Assembly: GCA_903928835.1 (NCBI GenBank)
Contig: CAIYSK010000181.1
Span: 1-5,941 of the forward strand
Direction: 5' to 3'
Length of the DNA stretch: 5,941 bases
Source: an uncultured cyanobacterium
GTDB lineage: Bacteria > Cyanobacteriota > Cyanobacteriia > PCC-6307 > Cyanobiaceae
Position 1 is the stretch's first letter. Each line of letters opens with the position of its first letter. Positions 5,310-5,941 of the stretch are shown here, piece after piece. The position numbers and the translations under genes are program-made. Under the pieces are notes generated by a model. That model did no database searches. It saw nothing but the letters and a program-made list of their open reading frames with translations, and was not told the origin of the DNA.

Positions 5310-5941
5310 TTACAAGCCTTGGGGGACCCGGGCCCGGCCCAGGGCCGCCAGGGCAAGCACCAGTAGCAAGGGACCCTCTCCAAAGCGGTCGTAGGGGGTG
5401 AGCGTCTCAAGCTGGGGCACGGTGAACAGCCCCGTAGCGGGCCGACCAGCTGGCAACTCTTGCTCAACCCTGCCGCGGGCATCCACAAGCACGCTGGGGC
5501 CCGTATTGGCGGCGCTCACCACCGCCCGACCCGTTTCAATCGCGCGCAGCTGGGCGAGGGCCACAAATTGGCGTTGCAGCATGGGCGGATAGGGATCGAG
5601 GTTGGCGCTGAGCAGCAACCAGCGCGCCCCATCCCGCACCGCCTGGGCCAGGCCGCTGCCATCGGGAAGCTCGTAGCAAATGGCAACCCCAATGGCTCCT
5701 TGGGGTCGCGGTAGCAACCGAGATGGCGACCCCGGGTCAAGGCCTCCCACCGCAGAAAGCCCGCTCCAGCGCGCCAGCCCAGCCAGGGGCACCCATTCCC
5801 CCAGGGGCACCAGCCGGTGTTTATCGATCCAGCCCCCAGGGATCGTCTCGCCGGGTTCAAAGCGCAGCACGCTGCTGCGCTGCTCGATTTCAGGACCCCG
5901 CTCCTGCCAGCGAAAGCCCCCAGCGATCAATTGCACCGGAG
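5310..5941 (-). CDS. lnt: Apolipoprotein N-acyltransferase, C-terminal part (partial)
   Basis: Lnt is the inner-membrane enzyme that adds the third acyl chain to the N-terminal Cys of lipoproteins, the last step of lipoprotein maturation. The visible part is the nitrilase-like catalytic domain and the short C-terminal membrane helix; the N-terminal membrane segments lie beyond the right edge, and the frame is open to the edge. The catalytic Lys is in DKHRLVPLGEWVPL (Lys codon 5822-5820), and the nucleophile Cys in ICYELPDG (codon 5678-5676). The block NLDPYPPMLQRQF and the following LRAIETGRAVVSAANTG are strongly Lnt-like. The final hydrophobic stretch (GPLLLVLALAALG) comes just before the TAA stop at 5312-5310. 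The third catalytic residue, a Glu, would be upstream of the window. The gene may share a transcript with the porin 63 nt downstream. Confidence 0.93.
   Translation of the reverse strand, partial: PVQLIAGGFRWQERGPEIEQRSSVLRFEPGETIPGGWIDKHRLVPLGEWVPLAGLARWSGLSAVGGLDPGSPSRLLPRPQGAIGVAICYELPDGSGLAQAVRDGARWLLLSANLDPYPPMLQRQFVALAQLRAIETGRAVVSAANTGPSVLVDARGRVEQELPAGRPATGLFTVPQLETLTPYDRFGEGPLLLVLALAALGRARVPQGL

Noticed and set aside
5306..5319. Hairpin AGGCTT/AAGCCT over the lnt stop codon as a terminator
   Set aside because: Stem of 5-6 bp with no T-tract on the minus strand, so it is not supported as a terminator between lnt and the porin.
5783..5811. Repeated CCAGGGGCACC 18 bp apart in lnt
   Set aside because: It encodes the conserved VPLGEWVPL segment of Lnt; the similarity follows from the protein motif and shared codons.

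Overview
The window looks like chromosomal DNA from a GC-rich picocyanobacterium of the Synechococcus/Cyanobium type. Three things point there: a high-light-inducible protein with a one-helix chlorophyll-binding motif, an outer-membrane porin that joins an SLH domain to an OprB-type barrel (an architecture typical of cyanobacteria), and an apolipoprotein N-acyltransferase immediately upstream of that porin. I see no RNA genes, insertion sequences, CRISPR arrays, integrase or phage genes.

Layout. On the minus strand at the left edge lies the start of an exported protein of unknown function (1-156, cut by the window edge). Upstream of it, same strand, is the high-light-inducible protein (213-572). 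A 242-bp divergent intergenic region follows. A plus-strand pair comes next: a small acidic hypothetical protein (815-1090) overlapping by 4 bases the start of a MgtA-like (P-IIIB type) P-type ATPase (1087-3669). Next is a short convergent intergenic region with a probable bidirectional terminator and a perfect 17-bp tandem duplication. On the minus strand are the SLH/OprB porin (3774-5246) and, upstream of it, the 3' part of lnt (5310-5941, cut by the right edge).

The main oddity is the ATPase. It carries one in-frame TGA (1780-1782), with the reading frame and all recognisable family motifs intact on both sides. The stop lies exactly between the actuator domain and membrane helix 3. It gives either a recently inactivated gene, a sequencing error, a readthrough product, or two polypeptides that would have to assemble. 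The simplest explanation is a single nonsense substitution. The rest of the protein is undamaged, so any loss of function would be recent.

How the genes relate: the small hypothetical protein and the ATPase appear translationally coupled (strong Shine-Dalgarno, TTGA overlap) and so are candidates for joint function in inner-membrane cation transport. Lnt (lipoprotein maturation) and the porin (outer-membrane permeability) are both envelope functions and could share a transcript. I found no convincing new multi-gene system; the interrupted ATPase with its coupled small partner is the part most worth a second look.
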